From Bradyrhizobium sp. WD16 (GTDB taxonomy: Bacteria; Pseudomonadota; Alphaproteobacteria; Rhizobiales; Xanthobacteraceae), in the NCBI RefSeq assembly GCF_024181725.1, contig NZ_CP028908.1:1798001-1862000 (forward strand): a stretch of 64,000 bases of DNA, given 5' to 3'. The notes beneath the pieces were generated by a model. It did not search any database and was not told the origin of the DNA. It saw only the letters and a program-made list of their open reading frames with translations. A program made the position numbers and the translations under genes. Positions 42,197 to 50,990 of the stretch are shown piece by piece (positions within the stretch are counted from its first letter, which is position 1; the number at the start of each line of letters is the position of its first letter).

Positions 42197-42400
42197 GATG
42201 GAGGCCTTTCTGCTGACCCGATGGTTCGGCGCGGACATGCGCCCGGCACCCGACTTTGTGCTCCGACGCGGCGCGCTCCGTATCACGGCGGGACCGCCGC
42301 GTCACGATCCGCGCGGGCCATGACACATCCCGCTATTGACAGCGGTCCTGTGACTCGCCAAGTGAAGCACCGAATTTCCAGGACAATCCAGGACCGCGAC

Positions 42401-42799
42401 GTGGCCAAATCCGAGCTCGGAACCAAACGCATCTGTCCGACCACGGGCAAGAAGTTCTACGACCTGAACAAGAACCCCGTGATCTCGCCCTATACCGGAG
42501 AAGTCGTGCCGATCGCGCCGGTGGCGCCGTCGCGCGTCCGCAGCGACGCTGCCCGCGCCCCGTCGGACGAACTGGCGCCGGAGGCCGCGGAGCTCGAGAC
42601 CGTCTCGCTCGAGGAAGCCGACGCCGAGGAATCGACCGGGAAGGTGGCCGCGGCGCTGCCCGAATCCGAGGACGATATCGAGATCGACGACACCCTCGAT
42701 GACGAAGAGGACGATTCGACCTTCATTCCCGATGAGGAAGAAGGGGACGAAGACGTCACCGACATCATCGGCGACGTTTCCGGCGACGAAGAGACTTGA
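42401..42799 (+). CDS. TIGR02300-type acidic protein
   Basis: 132 aa. The N-terminus AKSELGTKRICPTTGKKFYD, then LNKNPVISPYTG, is the TIGR02300 signature. The rest is low complexity and very acidic (EESEDDIEIDDTLDDEEDD type), with a pI far below neutral. In the family as I remember it the start is a four-Cys zinc ribbon; only one Cys (residue 12) remains here. Function unknown. GTG 42401 with CAGGA upstream gives the family start; no ATG fits. Divergent from aroA. Confidence 0.82.
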   Translation: MAKSELGTKRICPTTGKKFYDLNKNPVISPYTGEVVPIAPVAPSRVRSDAARAPSDELAPEAAELETVSLEEADAEESTGKVAAALPESEDDIEIDDTLDDEEDDSTFIPDEEEGDEDVTDIIGDVSGDEET

Positions 42800-42863
42800 G
42801 ATTACTTCGGAAGTGTGAAACACACTCGCCGCGCGCCGGCTGATTTCGTCGGCGTCCCACTTC

Positions 42864-42939
<76 letters not shown>

Positions 42940-42988
42940 CGCTTCGCCTTCGGCTGCGTGGCACCGCCACGCAGCCGAAGGCGAAGCG
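42940..42988. repeat. Perfect 23-bp inverted repeat abutting tRNA-Ala
   Basis: The left arm (42940-42962) begins CGCTTCGCCTTCGGCTGCG and the right arm (42966-42988) is its exact reverse complement, with a 3-nt spacer ACC. No T-run follows. It fills almost the whole gap between the tRNA 3' end and the GIY-YIG gene. Confidence 0.92.
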
Positions 42989-43021
42989 TGCCCGGCATAG
43001 CCCGAAGGGCGACGACGGGCG

Positions 43022-43297
43022 ATGTGGTACGTCTACATCATTCGCAGCATTAATTTCCCTGAACAGGAATATATCGGGGCGACCACCGACCTGAAGCGCC
43101 GCGTGTCCGATCACAACGTCGGAAAATCCACGCACACGAACAAATTCAAGCCGTGGAAACTGATCTGGTATTGCGCTTTCCCGGATAAGACCCAAGCGCT
43201 GGCGTTCGAGAAATATCTCAAGTCGCACTCCGGGCGGGCATTCGCCAAGAAGCGGCTGACCGCGCTGCCCGCTCCCTCCCCCTCGATCCAGCCCTGA
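43022..43297 (+). CDS. Small GIY-YIG nuclease family protein
   Basis: 91 aa, the whole protein is one GIY-YIG domain: WYVYII at residues 2-7 and EYIGAT at about 16-21, then the catalytic-type Arg in DLKRRV and Glu in FEKYLK, with a basic C-terminus. Stand-alone domains of this YhbQ/UPF0213 type are common in rhizobia. The biological role is unknown; single-domain GIY-YIG enzymes are nucleases found in repair and mobile DNA. It lies 33 bp after a large palindrome and behind a tRNA gene. Confidence 0.88.
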   Translation: MWYVYIIRSINFPEQEYIGATTDLKRRVSDHNVGKSTHTNKFKPWKLIWYCAFPDKTQALAFEKYLKSHSGRAFAKKRLTALPAPSPSIQP

Positions 43298-43420
43298 GGC
43301 TTCGGCCTCGCCCGAACCACGCATGAGCGGCATTGCGCCATGATCGAAATCGGCTGGCTCGCCCACGCCGCGGGCGATAAAGCCTGATCCTCATGACATT
43401 CGCCAATCGGGATGGACGGT

Positions 43421-44629
43421 ATGACTGAACAAGCTGCGGCCGGCGCGGGGGCCATGGCCGGCCTGCGCGTGATCGATCTCACACGGGTGCTGGGCGGCCC
43501 CTATTGCACCCAGCTGCTCGCCGACCACGGCGCCGACGTCATCAAGGTCGAGCCGCCCGCCGGCGACGAGGTTCGCGAATGGGGACCTCCCTTCCACGAC
43601 GGCGACGCCGCCTACTTCATCGGCATCAACCGCAACAAGCGCTCGATCGGCCTCGATCTCGCCTCGCCCGGCGGCCGCGAGGTGTTGATGAAGATGCTCG
43701 AGGGCGCCGACGTGCTGATCGAGAATTTCAAGCCCGGCACGCTCGACAAGTGGGGCATCGGCCATGACGTGCTCCGCGCCAGATTCCCGCGCCTGATCCA
43801 CTGCCGCATTTCCGGCTTCGGCGCCGACGGCCCGCGCGGCGGCAATCCGGGCTACGACGCCATCATCCAGGCAATGACCGGCATGATCGCCGCCACCGGC
43901 TCGCCGGAGAGCGGCCCGATGCGCATCGGCGTGCCGCTGGTCGATATCTCGACCGGCCTGTTCGCGACCGTCGGCATCCTGATGGCGCTGGCCGAACGCC
44001 AGCGCTCCGGACTCGGCCAGTTCCTCGAGACCACGCTGTTCGAGACCGGGCTCGCCATCATGCATCCGCATACGGCGAACTACTTCCTGCACGGCAAGCC
44101 GCCGTCGCTGACCGGCAACGAGCACCCCAATCTCGCGCCCTACGCCATCTTCGCCGCGCGCGATGGCAAGATCTTCACCGGCGTCGGCAACGACGGCACC
44201 TTCCGCAAGCTGTGCAAGGAGATCGGCAAGCCCGAGCTCGCCGACGATCCGCGCTTCGCCCGCAACCGCGACCGCGTCCTCAACCGCGCCGCGCTACGCA
44301 CCGAACTGGAAGCGGTGTTCAGCCAGTTCGACGCCGTGCCGCTGTGCGACCGCCTGTTGTCGGCCGGGCTGCCCGCGGGCCCCGTGCAGTCGATCGACAA
44401 GGCGCTGCAGAGCGACCATGCCACCTATCGCGGCGATGTCCTCGAAAAGGACTGGTACAAGGGCGTCGCTTCGCCGATCCGCTTCTCGCGCAGCGAGGCG
44501 AGCCTGCGCCGCACCCCGCCGAAATTCGGCGAGCATGCCGCGGAGGTGCTCGGCGAATTCGGCTATTCCGAAGGCGACATTGCCGATCTCGTCGCCAAGG
44601 GCGCGGTCTGCCCCGAACGCCGGCGCTGA
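43421..44629 (+). CDS. CaiB/BaiF family III CoA-transferase
   Basis: 402 aa from the chosen ATG; an in-frame ATG 9 bp upstream (43412) is possible. It has LRVIDLTRVLGGPYCTQLLADHGADVIKVE, NRNKRSIGLDLASP, the NFKPGTLDKWG segment with the VLIEN lead-in, then GYDAIIQAMTGMI and DISTGL, all family III landmarks; the catalytic Asp of this family lies in the region LVDISTGLF. It moves CoA between acyl groups; the substrate is unknown (succinyl/hydroxymethylglutaryl or carnitine-like types are candidates). No pathway genes are adjacent. Confidence 0.87.
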   Translation: MTEQAAAGAGAMAGLRVIDLTRVLGGPYCTQLLADHGADVIKVEPPAGDEVREWGPPFHDGDAAYFIGINRNKRSIGLDLASPGGREVLMKMLEGADVLIENFKPGTLDKWGIGHDVLRARFPRLIHCRISGFGADGPRGGNPGYDAIIQAMTGMIAATGSPESGPMRIGVPLVDISTGLFATVGILMALAERQRSGLGQFLETTLFETGLAIMHPHTANYFLHGKPPSLTGNEHPNLAPYAIFAARDGKIFTGVGNDGTFRKLCKEIGKPELADDPRFARNRDRVLNRAALRTELEAVFSQFDAVPLCDRLLSAGLPAGPVQSIDKALQSDHATYRGDVLEKDWYKGVASPIRFSRSEASLRRTPPKFGEHAAEVLGEFGYSEGDIADLVAKGAVCPERRR

Positions 44630-44684
44630 ACGACACGCCGAAACGCTCCAGGCCTTTTGCCCCGCCATTCGCCGGCCCGATCGG

Positions 44685-44754
44685 GTGGTTCGATTCCAAC
44701 ATTCGCATCCCGCTTCTGCAGGCGTGTTTGCAAATGTTGGAATCGAAGGACCAC
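44685..44754. repeat. Long imperfect palindrome, C-like
   Basis: A left arm starting GTGGTTCGATTCCAACATTC pairs with the right arm GCAAATGTTGGAATCGAAGG that continues ACCAC, over about 23 bp with one mismatch and a 2-nt insertion. The core TTCCAACATTCG resembles TTCCAACGTTCG of the C repeat at 56719-56794. Confidence 0.75.
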
Positions 44755-44770
44755 TCGCATGATCAACTTG

Positions 44771-44806
44771 CTGGTGGAGCTAAGGATTTGACATTCGCTC
44801 CACCAG
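44771..44806. repeat. Perfect 10-bp inverted repeat
   Basis: CTGGTGGAGC (44771-44780) and GCTCCACCAG (44797-44806) flank a 16-nt loop, 16 bp after the preceding palindrome and about 115 bp upstream of ugpB. It could be an operator or an RNA hairpin. Confidence 0.7.
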
Positions 44807-44922
44807 ACCGGCGAATTTCCGCTTTGCGTTCAAGACGCCCCGCCCTTACCATCCGTCATCGAACTGTCGCGAAAGCTCGCAATAAGCGGCGCTTCGCAGG
44901 GCGGAGCAGGGGGAAACACGTC

Positions 44923-46269
44923 ATGTCAAAGCGCCGGATGTCCAAGCGCCGGATCGGCCTCGGCCTCACCACATCGATCGTCGTGGCTCTGGCTGCCGCC
45001 GCGCTGCCGGCGCCGGCCCAGGCGGTCACCGAAATCCAGTGGTGGCATGCGCTTACCGGCGCCAACAATGACGTCGTGGTCAAGCTCGCCGAAGAGTTCA
45101 ACGCCTCGCAGAGCGACTACAAGATCGTCCCGGCTTACAAGGGCAGCTATCCCGACACCATGAATGCAGGCATCGCCGCGTTCCGCGCCGGCAATGCACC
45201 GCACATCCTGCAGGTGTTCGAGGTCGGCACCGCCACCATGATGGCCGCCACCGGCGCGGTGAAGCCGGTCTACAAGCTGATGCAGGAAGCCGGCGAGAAG
45301 TTCGATCCGCAAGCCTATCTGCCGGCCATCACCGGCTATTACTCGACCTCCAAGGGCGAGATGCTGTCCTTCCCGTTCAATTCCTCCTCCATGGTGATGT
45401 GGATCAACAAGGACGCGCTGAAGAAGGCCAATATCGACACGATCCCCAAGACCTGGCCCGAGGTCTTCGAGGACGCAAAGAAGCTGCATGCCGCCGGCTA
45501 CACCACCTGCGGCTTCTCCACCGCCTGGGTGACCTGGGCCAATCTCGAGCAGCTCTCGGCCTGGCACAACGTGCCGCTCGCGACCAAGGCCAACGGCCTC
45601 GGCGGTTTCGACACCGAGCTGAAATTCAACGGCCCGCTGCAGATCCGTCACCTGCAGACGCTGATCGAGCTGCAGAAGGACAAGACCTACGATTATTCGG
45701 GCCGCACCAACAATGCCGAGGGGCGTTTCACCTCGGGCGAATGTCCGATCTTCCTGACCTCGTCGGGCTTCTTCGGCCAGGTCCGCGCCAATGCCAAGTT
45801 CGACTGGACCAACGCGCCGATGCCCTACTATCCGGACATGCCGGACGCGCCGCAGAATTCGATCATCGGAGGCGCCTCGCTGTGGGTGATGGGCGGCAAG
45901 TCGCCGACGGAATATCGCGGCGTCGCCAAATTCCTCGCCTTTCTGTCGGACACCGACCGCCAGGTCGCAATCCACAAGGCCTCGGGATATCTGCCGATCA
46001 CCAGGGCGGCCTATGCCAAGGCCAAGGAGCTCGGCTTCTACAAGGAGGCGCCCTATCTGGAGACCCCGCTGAAGGAGCTGACCAACAAGGAGCCCACCGA
46101 GAATTCGCGCGGCCTGCGGCTCGGCAACATGGTGCAGCTCCGCGACGTCTGGGCCGAAGAGATCGAGGCGGCACTGGCGGGCAAGAAGCCGGCCAAGGAC
46201 GCGCTCGACACCGCGGTGTCGCGCGGCAACCAGATGCTGCGCCAGTTCCAGCGCACCGTGGCGAAGTGA
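44923..46269 (+). CDS. ugpB: sn-Glycerol-3-phosphate ABC transporter substrate-binding protein UgpB
   Basis: 448 aa. Sec signal peptide with cleavage after PAPAQA (about residue 34). The mature part starts with VTEIQWWHALTGANND, then YKIVPAYKGSYPDTMNAGIAAFRAGNAPHILQVFEVGTATMMA, closely following E. coli UgpB. Later NSIIGGASLWVM and the conserved end ALDTAVSRGNQMLRQF. Binds glycerol-3-phosphate or glycerophosphodiesters in the periplasm. ATG 44923 has GCAGGGGGAAA upstream. First gene of ugpBAEC. Confidence 0.93.
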   Translation: MSKRRMSKRRIGLGLTTSIVVALAAAALPAPAQAVTEIQWWHALTGANNDVVVKLAEEFNASQSDYKIVPAYKGSYPDTMNAGIAAFRAGNAPHILQVFEVGTATMMAATGAVKPVYKLMQEAGEKFDPQAYLPAITGYYSTSKGEMLSFPFNSSSMVMWINKDALKKANIDTIPKTWPEVFEDAKKLHAAGYTTCGFSTAWVTWANLEQLSAWHNVPLATKANGLGGFDTELKFNGPLQIRHLQTLIELQKDKTYDYSGRTNNAEGRFTSGECPIFLTSSGFFGQVRANAKFDWTNAPMPYYPDMPDAPQNSIIGGASLWVMGGKSPTEYRGVAKFLAFLSDTDRQVAIHKASGYLPITRAAYAKAKELGFYKEAPYLETPLKELTNKEPTENSRGLRLGNMVQLRDVWAEEIEAALAGKKPAKDALDTAVSRGNQMLRQFQRTVAK

Positions 46270-46298
46270 TCGGCGGACACTAAGTCCGCCGCAGCATC

Positions 46299-47180
46299 AT
46301 GGAGAAGCAGTCAGTCTTCCATTCGCGCCTGCTGCCCTGGCTGCTGCTGGCGCCGCAGCTCGTCGTCATCCTGGTCTTCTTCTATTGGCCGGCGGTCCAG
46401 GCGGTGTGGCAATCTTTCCTGCTGCAGGACGCCTTCGGCCTGTCGACGAGCTTCGTCGCCTTGGAGAATTACGCCGACCTTCTCACCCAGGACGAATATC
46501 GCGAAGCGGTGCTGCGAACCTTCGCCTTTTCGGCCGCGATCGCCGGTCTATCGCTGTCGGCGGCGCTGCTGCTGGCGGTGATGGCCGACAAGCCGCTGCG
46601 CGGCGGCGCCATCTATCGCACGCTGCTGATCTGGCCCTATGCGGTGGCGCCGGCGGTGGCCGGCGTGCTCTGGCTGTTCATGCTGCACCCCTCCCTCGGC
46701 GTGCTGTCCCGCGGACTGCGGGCGCTCGGCATCGATTGGAATCCGCTGCTCAACGGCGACCAGGCCGTGGCGCTGGTGGTGCTCGCCGCCGCCTGGAAGC
46801 AGATCTCCTACAATTTTCTGTTCTTCCTCGCCGGGCTGCAGGCGATCCCGAGGAGCGTGATGGAGGCGGCCGCCATCGACGGGGCGCGGCCGATGCGCCG
46901 GTTCTGGACCGTGACCTTTCCGCTCCTGACGCCAACGGTGTTCTTCCTGCTCGTCGTCAACATCGTCTACGCCTTCTTCGACACATTCGGCGTCATCGAC
47001 GCCATGACCGGCGGCGGCCCGGCCAAGGCCACCGAGACGCTGGTCTACAAGGTCTATCTCGACGGGCTGCTCGGCAACAATCTCGGCTCGTCGGCGGCGC
47101 AGTCGGTGATCCTGATGGCCATCGTGATCGCGCTCACCGCGATCCAGTTCCGCTATGTCGAGCGCAGGGTGACCTACTGA
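46299..47180 (+). CDS. ugpA: sn-Glycerol-3-phosphate ABC transporter permease UgpA
   Basis: 293 aa, six membrane helices (first at about 12-32). The EAA loop [25 protein letters not shown] contacts the ATPase. The end RYVERRVTY is typical UgpA. 29 bp after ugpB. Confidence 0.93.
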   Translation: MEKQSVFHSRLLPWLLLAPQLVVILVFFYWPAVQAVWQSFLLQDAFGLSTSFVALENYADLLTQDEYREAVLRTFAFSAAIAGLSLSAALLLAVMADKPLRGGAIYRTLLIWPYAVAPAVAGVLWLFMLHPSLGVLSRGLRALGIDWNPLLNGDQAVALVVLAAAWKQISYNFLFFLAGLQAIPRSVMEAAAIDGARPMRRFWTVTFPLLTPTVFFLLVVNIVYAFFDTFGVIDAMTGGGPAKATETLVYKVYLDGLLGNNLGSSAAQSVILMAIVIALTAIQFRYVERRVTY

Positions 47181-47190
47181 TGGCGCGGCG

Positions 47191-47218
47191 ACGGCAACGG
47201 CAACGGCAACGGCAACGG
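47191..47218. repeat. Hexanucleotide microsatellite between ugpA and ugpE
   Basis: ACGGCA is repeated about 4.7 times. It lies inside a 15-codon open frame (ATG 47180, overlapping the ugpA stop, to TAG 47227) that would encode [15 protein letters not shown]. No distinct SD can be placed for it, so a peptide is uncertain. Confidence 0.7.
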
Positions 47219-47230
47219 GCAGGGTAGGTC

Positions 47231-48079
47231 ATGGTCGAACAGGTCGGCATCCGGCGTCTCGTCGCCCATCTCGTGTTGTGGATCGGCATCGCCATCGTCG
47301 CCTTCCCGGTCTATCTCGCCATCGTCGCCTCGACCCAGGACAATGCCGCGATCGCCAACGGCCAGATGTCGCTGTTGCCCGGCAGCCATTTCATCGACAA
47401 CTACGCCCGCACGCTGTTCGTCGGCACCAAGGGCTCGACCCGCGAGCCGGTCGGCCACATGCTGTTCAACTCCCTCGTCATGGCCATGGCCATCGCGCTC
47501 GGCAAGATCGCCATCTCGATCCTGTCCGCCTATGCGGTGGTGTATTTCCGCTTCGCCTTTCGCAAGGCGGTGTTCTGGCTGGTCTTCATCACGTTGATGC
47601 TGCCGGTCGAGGTGCGCATCTATCCGACCTACAAGATCGCCGCCGACCTCAACCTGCTCGACAGCTACGCCGGCCTCACTTTGCCGCTGATCGCCTCGGC
47701 GACCGCTACGCTGCTGTTCCGCCAGTTCTTCATGACCGTGCCCGACGAACTCGTGGAAGCGTCCCGGATCGACGGCGCCGGGCCATTGCGCTTCTTCTGG
47801 GACACGTTGCTGCCGCTGTCGCGCACCAGCATGGCCGCGCTGTTCGTGATCCTGTTCATCTACGGCTGGAATCAGTTTCTCTGGCCGCTGCTGATCACCA
47901 CGCGCGACGACATGCAGACCGTGGTCATCGGCATCCGCAAGATGATCACCACCCAGGACGCACTCACCGAATGGCCGCTGGTGATGGCGACTGCCGTATT
48001 GGCAATGCTGCCGCCGGTGGTGGTGGTGGTGGTGATGCAGAAGCTGTTCGTGCGTGGCCTGGTGGAAAGCGAGAAGTAG
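47231..48079 (+). CDS. ugpE: sn-Glycerol-3-phosphate ABC transporter permease UgpE
   Basis: 282 aa, six membrane helices. EAA loop [23 protein letters not shown]. It has [21 protein letters not shown] and [23 protein letters not shown], matching UgpE. It partners UgpA to form the channel. GGGCAGGGTAGG upstream of ATG 47231 is the likely SD, partly formed by the end of the hexanucleotide repeat. Confidence 0.93.
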   Translation: MVEQVGIRRLVAHLVLWIGIAIVAFPVYLAIVASTQDNAAIANGQMSLLPGSHFIDNYARTLFVGTKGSTREPVGHMLFNSLVMAMAIALGKIAISILSAYAVVYFRFAFRKAVFWLVFITLMLPVEVRIYPTYKIAADLNLLDSYAGLTLPLIASATATLLFRQFFMTVPDELVEASRIDGAGPLRFFWDTLLPLSRTSMAALFVILFIYGWNQFLWPLLITTRDDMQTVVIGIRKMITTQDALTEWPLVMATAVLAMLPPVVVVVVMQKLFVRGLVESEK

Positions 48080-48080
48080 A

Positions 48081-49169
48081 ATGGCCGAGGTCGAGCTGAA
48101 CGACGTGCGCAAGGTCTATGCCGGCGGCGTCGAAGCCATCAAGGGCGTCAGCCTGCAGATCGGCGACGGCCGGTTCTGCGTGCTGGTCGGCCCGTCGGGC
48201 TGCGGCAAGTCCACGCTGCTGCGAATGGTGGCAGGCCTCGAGACCGTCACCTCCGGCACCGTCGCGATCGGCGGCCGCACCGTCAACGAAATCGAGCCGG
48301 CGGACCGCGACATCGCCATGGTGTTTCAGAATTACGCGCTCTATCCGCATATGAGCGTCTACAACAACATGGCCTATGGCCTGCGCAATCGCGGCATGGC
48401 CAAGGGCGAAATCGACTCGCGGGTGCGCACTGCGGCGCAGACCCTCGACATCGAGGCGCTGCTCGCGCGCAAGCCGAAGCAGCTGTCGGGCGGCCAGCGC
48501 CAGCGCGTCGCCATGGGCCGCGCCATCGTGCGCCAGCCCAAGGTCTTCCTGTTCGACGAGCCGCTGTCGAATCTCGACGCCAAGCTGCGCATCGCCATGC
48601 GGGTGGAGATCAGCCGCCTGCAGCGCCGCCTCGGCACCACCTCGATCTATGTCACCCACGACCAGCTCGAAGCGATGACCCTCGCCGACATGCTGGTGGT
48701 GATGAATGCCGGCCAGGTCGAGCAGATCGGACCGCCGCTCGAGGTCTACCGCACCCCGGCCACCACCTTTGTCGCCGCCTTCATCGGCGCACCGCCGATG
48801 AATCTGTCACCGCTGTCGGGCGCCGAGGCCGCGGCGCTGGCGCCGGAGGCGCCCGCCGGGGCAATCCTCGGCATCCGCCCGGAGGACCTCGTCGTCACCA
48901 CCGGCGCGGCACCGCAGGGCGGCGTGGCGCTCGACCTCACGGTGGATGCCATCGAGCCGGTCGGGGCGGAAACGTTCGTCTATGCCCGGCGCGGCACCGG
49001 CCAGGGTAACGACGGGGCGATCCGGGCGGATATCGATTCCGATATCGTGGTCCGCCTGCCGGGCCAGACCGCGCCGCCGCCGGGCGCGCCGCTGCGGGTC
49101 GCGGCGCTCAGGGAGAAACTTCACCTGTTCAGCCCGGACGGCCGCCGGCGGATCGATATCCGCCCGTGA
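48081..49169 (+). CDS. ugpC: sn-Glycerol-3-phosphate ABC transporter ATP-binding protein UgpC
   Basis: 362 aa. Walker [10 protein letters not shown] at about residues 37-45, signature [15 protein letters not shown], Walker [14 protein letters not shown]-loop VTHDQLEAM, then a C-terminal TOBE domain (about 235-360). It resembles MalK/UgpC ATPases. One base after the ugpE stop. No ugpQ or regulator gene follows. Confidence 0.93.
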   Translation: MAEVELNDVRKVYAGGVEAIKGVSLQIGDGRFCVLVGPSGCGKSTLLRMVAGLETVTSGTVAIGGRTVNEIEPADRDIAMVFQNYALYPHMSVYNNMAYGLRNRGMAKGEIDSRVRTAAQTLDIEALLARKPKQLSGGQRQRVAMGRAIVRQPKVFLFDEPLSNLDAKLRIAMRVEISRLQRRLGTTSIYVTHDQLEAMTLADMLVVMNAGQVEQIGPPLEVYRTPATTFVAAFIGAPPMNLSPLSGAEAAALAPEAPAGAILGIRPEDLVVTTGAAPQGGVALDLTVDAIEPVGAETFVYARRGTGQGNDGAIRADIDSDIVVRLPGQTAPPPGAPLRVAALREKLHLFSPDGRRRIDIRP

Positions 49170-49281
49170 TTTCAATCCGGTGGAGGCGATCCGCCGGTTC
49201 TTGAACGCTATTCCGCAATGCACATATGATGGGAGCCGGTCGGCGGTTGCTGGCCGGAAGGGGTGCCATCCTGGGCCCCGT

Positions 49282-49305
49282 CAAAGTCGCTTCGAGAGGA
49301 CTTTG
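49282..49305 (+). promoter_or_regulatory. Hairpin enclosing the Hsp20 ribosome binding site
   Basis: CAAAGTC (49282-49288) and GACTTTG (49299-49305) form a perfect 7-bp stem; a tiny inner CT-TCG-AG pair closes the loop. The SD AGAGGA (49295-49300) lies in the loop and runs into the stem, five bases before the start codon. This could be a simple RNA thermometer. I do not see the standard ROSE element pattern. Confidence 0.45.
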
Positions 49306-49309
49306 TGTA

Positions 49310-49735
49310 ATGTCTCGTGTTCCTTCGTTGTCCAGTCCGTTTCTGTTGGGATTCGACGAGATCGAGCGTGCGCTCGACCGCGTCGTCAAAGGTGCCGACG
49401 GCTACCCCCCCTACAACATCGAGCGCCTCGAACGTACCGATGGCCAGCCCGAGCGGCTGCGCATCACGCTCGCGGTGGCGGGCTTTACCCGCGACCAACT
49501 CGATGTGACCGTGGAGGAAAAGCAGCTCGTCATCCGCGGCCGCCAGCAGGACGACAAGACCCGGCAGTTCATCCATCGCGGTATCGCCGCGCGCCTGTTC
49601 CAGCGCACCTTCGTGCTGGCGGACGGGATGCAGGTGCTGAATGCGGATCTGAAGAACGGGCTGTTGTCCATCGACCTCGCCAGGCCGGAGTCTGAACGGG
49701 TCGTTAAGACAATAGCTATCAATGAACACGAATAA
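49310..49735 (+). CDS. Small heat-shock protein, Hsp20 family
   Basis: 141 aa alpha-crystallin chaperone. PPYNIERLERTDGQPERLRITLAVAGFTRDQLDVTVEE is the IbpA-like start of the ACD; GIAARLFQRTFVLADGMQV and LKNGLLSIDLARP end it, the latter being the conserved NGLL-I-L dimer segment. It holds unfolding proteins. ATG 49310 with GAGAGGAC upstream is chosen; an in-frame ATG 84 bp upstream is unlikely. Followed by the DUF1150 gene after 51 bp, a common pair in Hyphomicrobiales. Confidence 0.93.
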   Translation: MSRVPSLSSPFLLGFDEIERALDRVVKGADGYPPYNIERLERTDGQPERLRITLAVAGFTRDQLDVTVEEKQLVIRGRQQDDKTRQFIHRGIAARLFQRTFVLADGMQVLNADLKNGLLSIDLARPESERVVKTIAINEHE

Positions 49736-49786
49736 TCTAGGAACCACAGCGGACTCGACCGCTTGTACTCTTGAGGAGTCGAGACC

Positions 49787-50053
49787 ATGACCGAAGTCAC
49801 TGTCATCCACCCCGACCAGCCCGTCTCACAGGAAGCGCTCGCCGCCATGGGTGAAGGTCATATCGCCTATGTGAAGCAGATCCGCTCCGAGGACGTCCCG
49901 CATCTGTTTCCGCAGGCGCCGCAGCTCGCGCCCGGGCTGAAGCTCTTCACCCTGCACGCCGCCGACGGCACGCCGATCATGCTGACCGACAGCCGCGAAG
50001 CCGCCGTCGCCAACGCCTGGAGCAACGAGCTCGAGGCGGTCAGCGTGCACTGA
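49787..50053 (+). CDS. DUF1150 family protein
   Basis: 88 aa. YVKQIRSEDVPHLFPQAPQLAPGLKLFTLHAADGTPIMLTDSREAAVANAW is the complete DUF1150 core. Function unknown; the habitual place behind hsp20 suggests a stress role. CTTGAGGAGTCGAGACC upstream of ATG 49787 holds a clear SD. A hairpin follows. Confidence 0.87.
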   Translation: MTEVTVIHPDQPVSQEALAAMGEGHIAYVKQIRSEDVPHLFPQAPQLAPGLKLFTLHAADGTPIMLTDSREAAVANAWSNELEAVSVH

Positions 50054-50075
50054 AGGTCTCTCGACGCCGCATGTT

Positions 50076-50099
50076 GCGTCGGCGCACGGGCGCCGACGC
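50076..50099 (+). terminator. Hairpin terminator candidate after DUF1150 gene
   Basis: A perfect 10-bp stem GCGTCGGCGC / GCGCCGACGC with a 4-nt loop ACGG, 22 bp after the stop. No T-run, so termination is not certain. Convergent with ptsN. Confidence 0.5.
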
Positions 50100-50224
50100 G
50101 CGCCGCCCTGAATGAGCACGCCCGAGCAGGCGGAGCGAAGTTCGGCGAGGCGCTCTCGAGCCATGAGGCCCGACCGTCTTCAACCCGGACTTTCAGAAAA
50201 TCACACTTTCAGATTGACGAGAAG

Positions 50225-50686
50225 TCACGCCGCCGAGGCCGGCGGCAGCGCCAGCACCGAATAGAGCGCCTGGGCATCGGACGAAGCGCGCAACTTCTTG
50301 GCGACGTCCTGGTCGCGCAACAGTCGCGCGATACGCGCGAGCGCCTTGAGATGATCGGCTCCGGCGCCCTCGGGCGCGAGCAGCAGAAACATCAGGTCCA
50401 CCGGCTGGCCGTCCATGGCCTCGAAATCGATCGGACGATCGAGCCGGGCGAACAGGCCGAACAGCTTCTCGAGCTTGGGGAGCTTGCCGTGGGGAATGGC
50501 GACGCCGTAACCCACCGCCGTGGTCCCGAGCTTCTCCCGCTGCAGCAGCACCTCGAAGACGGCGCGTTCGTTCTGGCCGGTAAGCGCGGCAGCGCGCGCT
50601 GCGAGCTCCTGCAGCGCCTGCTTTTTGCTGTTGACCTTCAACGCCGGGATAATCGCCTCGGGCGCGACCAGATCGGTAATCATCAT
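50225..50686 (-). CDS. ptsN: Nitrogen-regulatory PTS IIA protein (EIIA-Ntr)
   Basis: 153 aa. The phospho-acceptor His66 lies in GVAIPHGKLPKLEKL. LMFLLLAPEGAGADHLKALARIARLL is the conserved PtsN segment. It is the last acceptor of the nitrogen PTS chain and controls potassium and carbon/nitrogen functions. It belongs to the rpoN-hpf-ptsN run. The start may be Met1 or Met2. Confidence 0.95.
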   Translation of the reverse strand: MMITDLVAPEAIIPALKVNSKKQALQELAARAAALTGQNERAVFEVLLQREKLGTTAVGYGVAIPHGKLPKLEKLFGLFARLDRPIDFEAMDGQPVDLMFLLLAPEGAGADHLKALARIARLLRDQDVAKKLRASSDAQALYSVLALPPASAA

Positions 50687-50990
50687 GGGACGTTCCGAGG
50701 ATCTCAGCGGGTAAGCTAGACTAGAGCGATGATCGCGCAGAGGCCAGCGACTTGCGACGTTAACGGTTCAGGTCGGCGGCACGGCGCCCGATCTCACCGG
50801 TGGGTGGCCTCGCGTCGAGCCGTCCGGTCCTGAAGGCGCCGGACCATAGGGACGGCCCGGCAAGGCGTCAATGCCGATCATGGCGCGCCGGTCCGGAACT
50901 CACTATCCGTTTTACTGCCCGTTTCGCAGCCCGCCGGTTCGCTCCTGGATGGCGACGAACGGCGTCGAACTGGCGCGGTTCTCGGCCCGT
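50687..50990. other. Intergenic region between hpf and ptsN
   Basis: 304 bases. No convincing gene, no clear terminator. Palindromic repeats of the types seen elsewhere are not evident here. Confidence 0.4.

Larger units (their letters stand above)
44630..44922. other. Intergenic region upstream of ugpB
   Basis: 293 bases with no gene. It holds two different inverted repeats (44685-44754 and 44771-44806) and a short upstream region of ugpB. No intrinsic terminator with a T-run is evident. Confidence 0.5.

Noticed and set aside
49170-49309. Canonical ROSE thermometer upstream of hsp20
   Set aside because: I could not see the conserved anti-SD pattern of ROSE; only a simple SD hairpin is supported.
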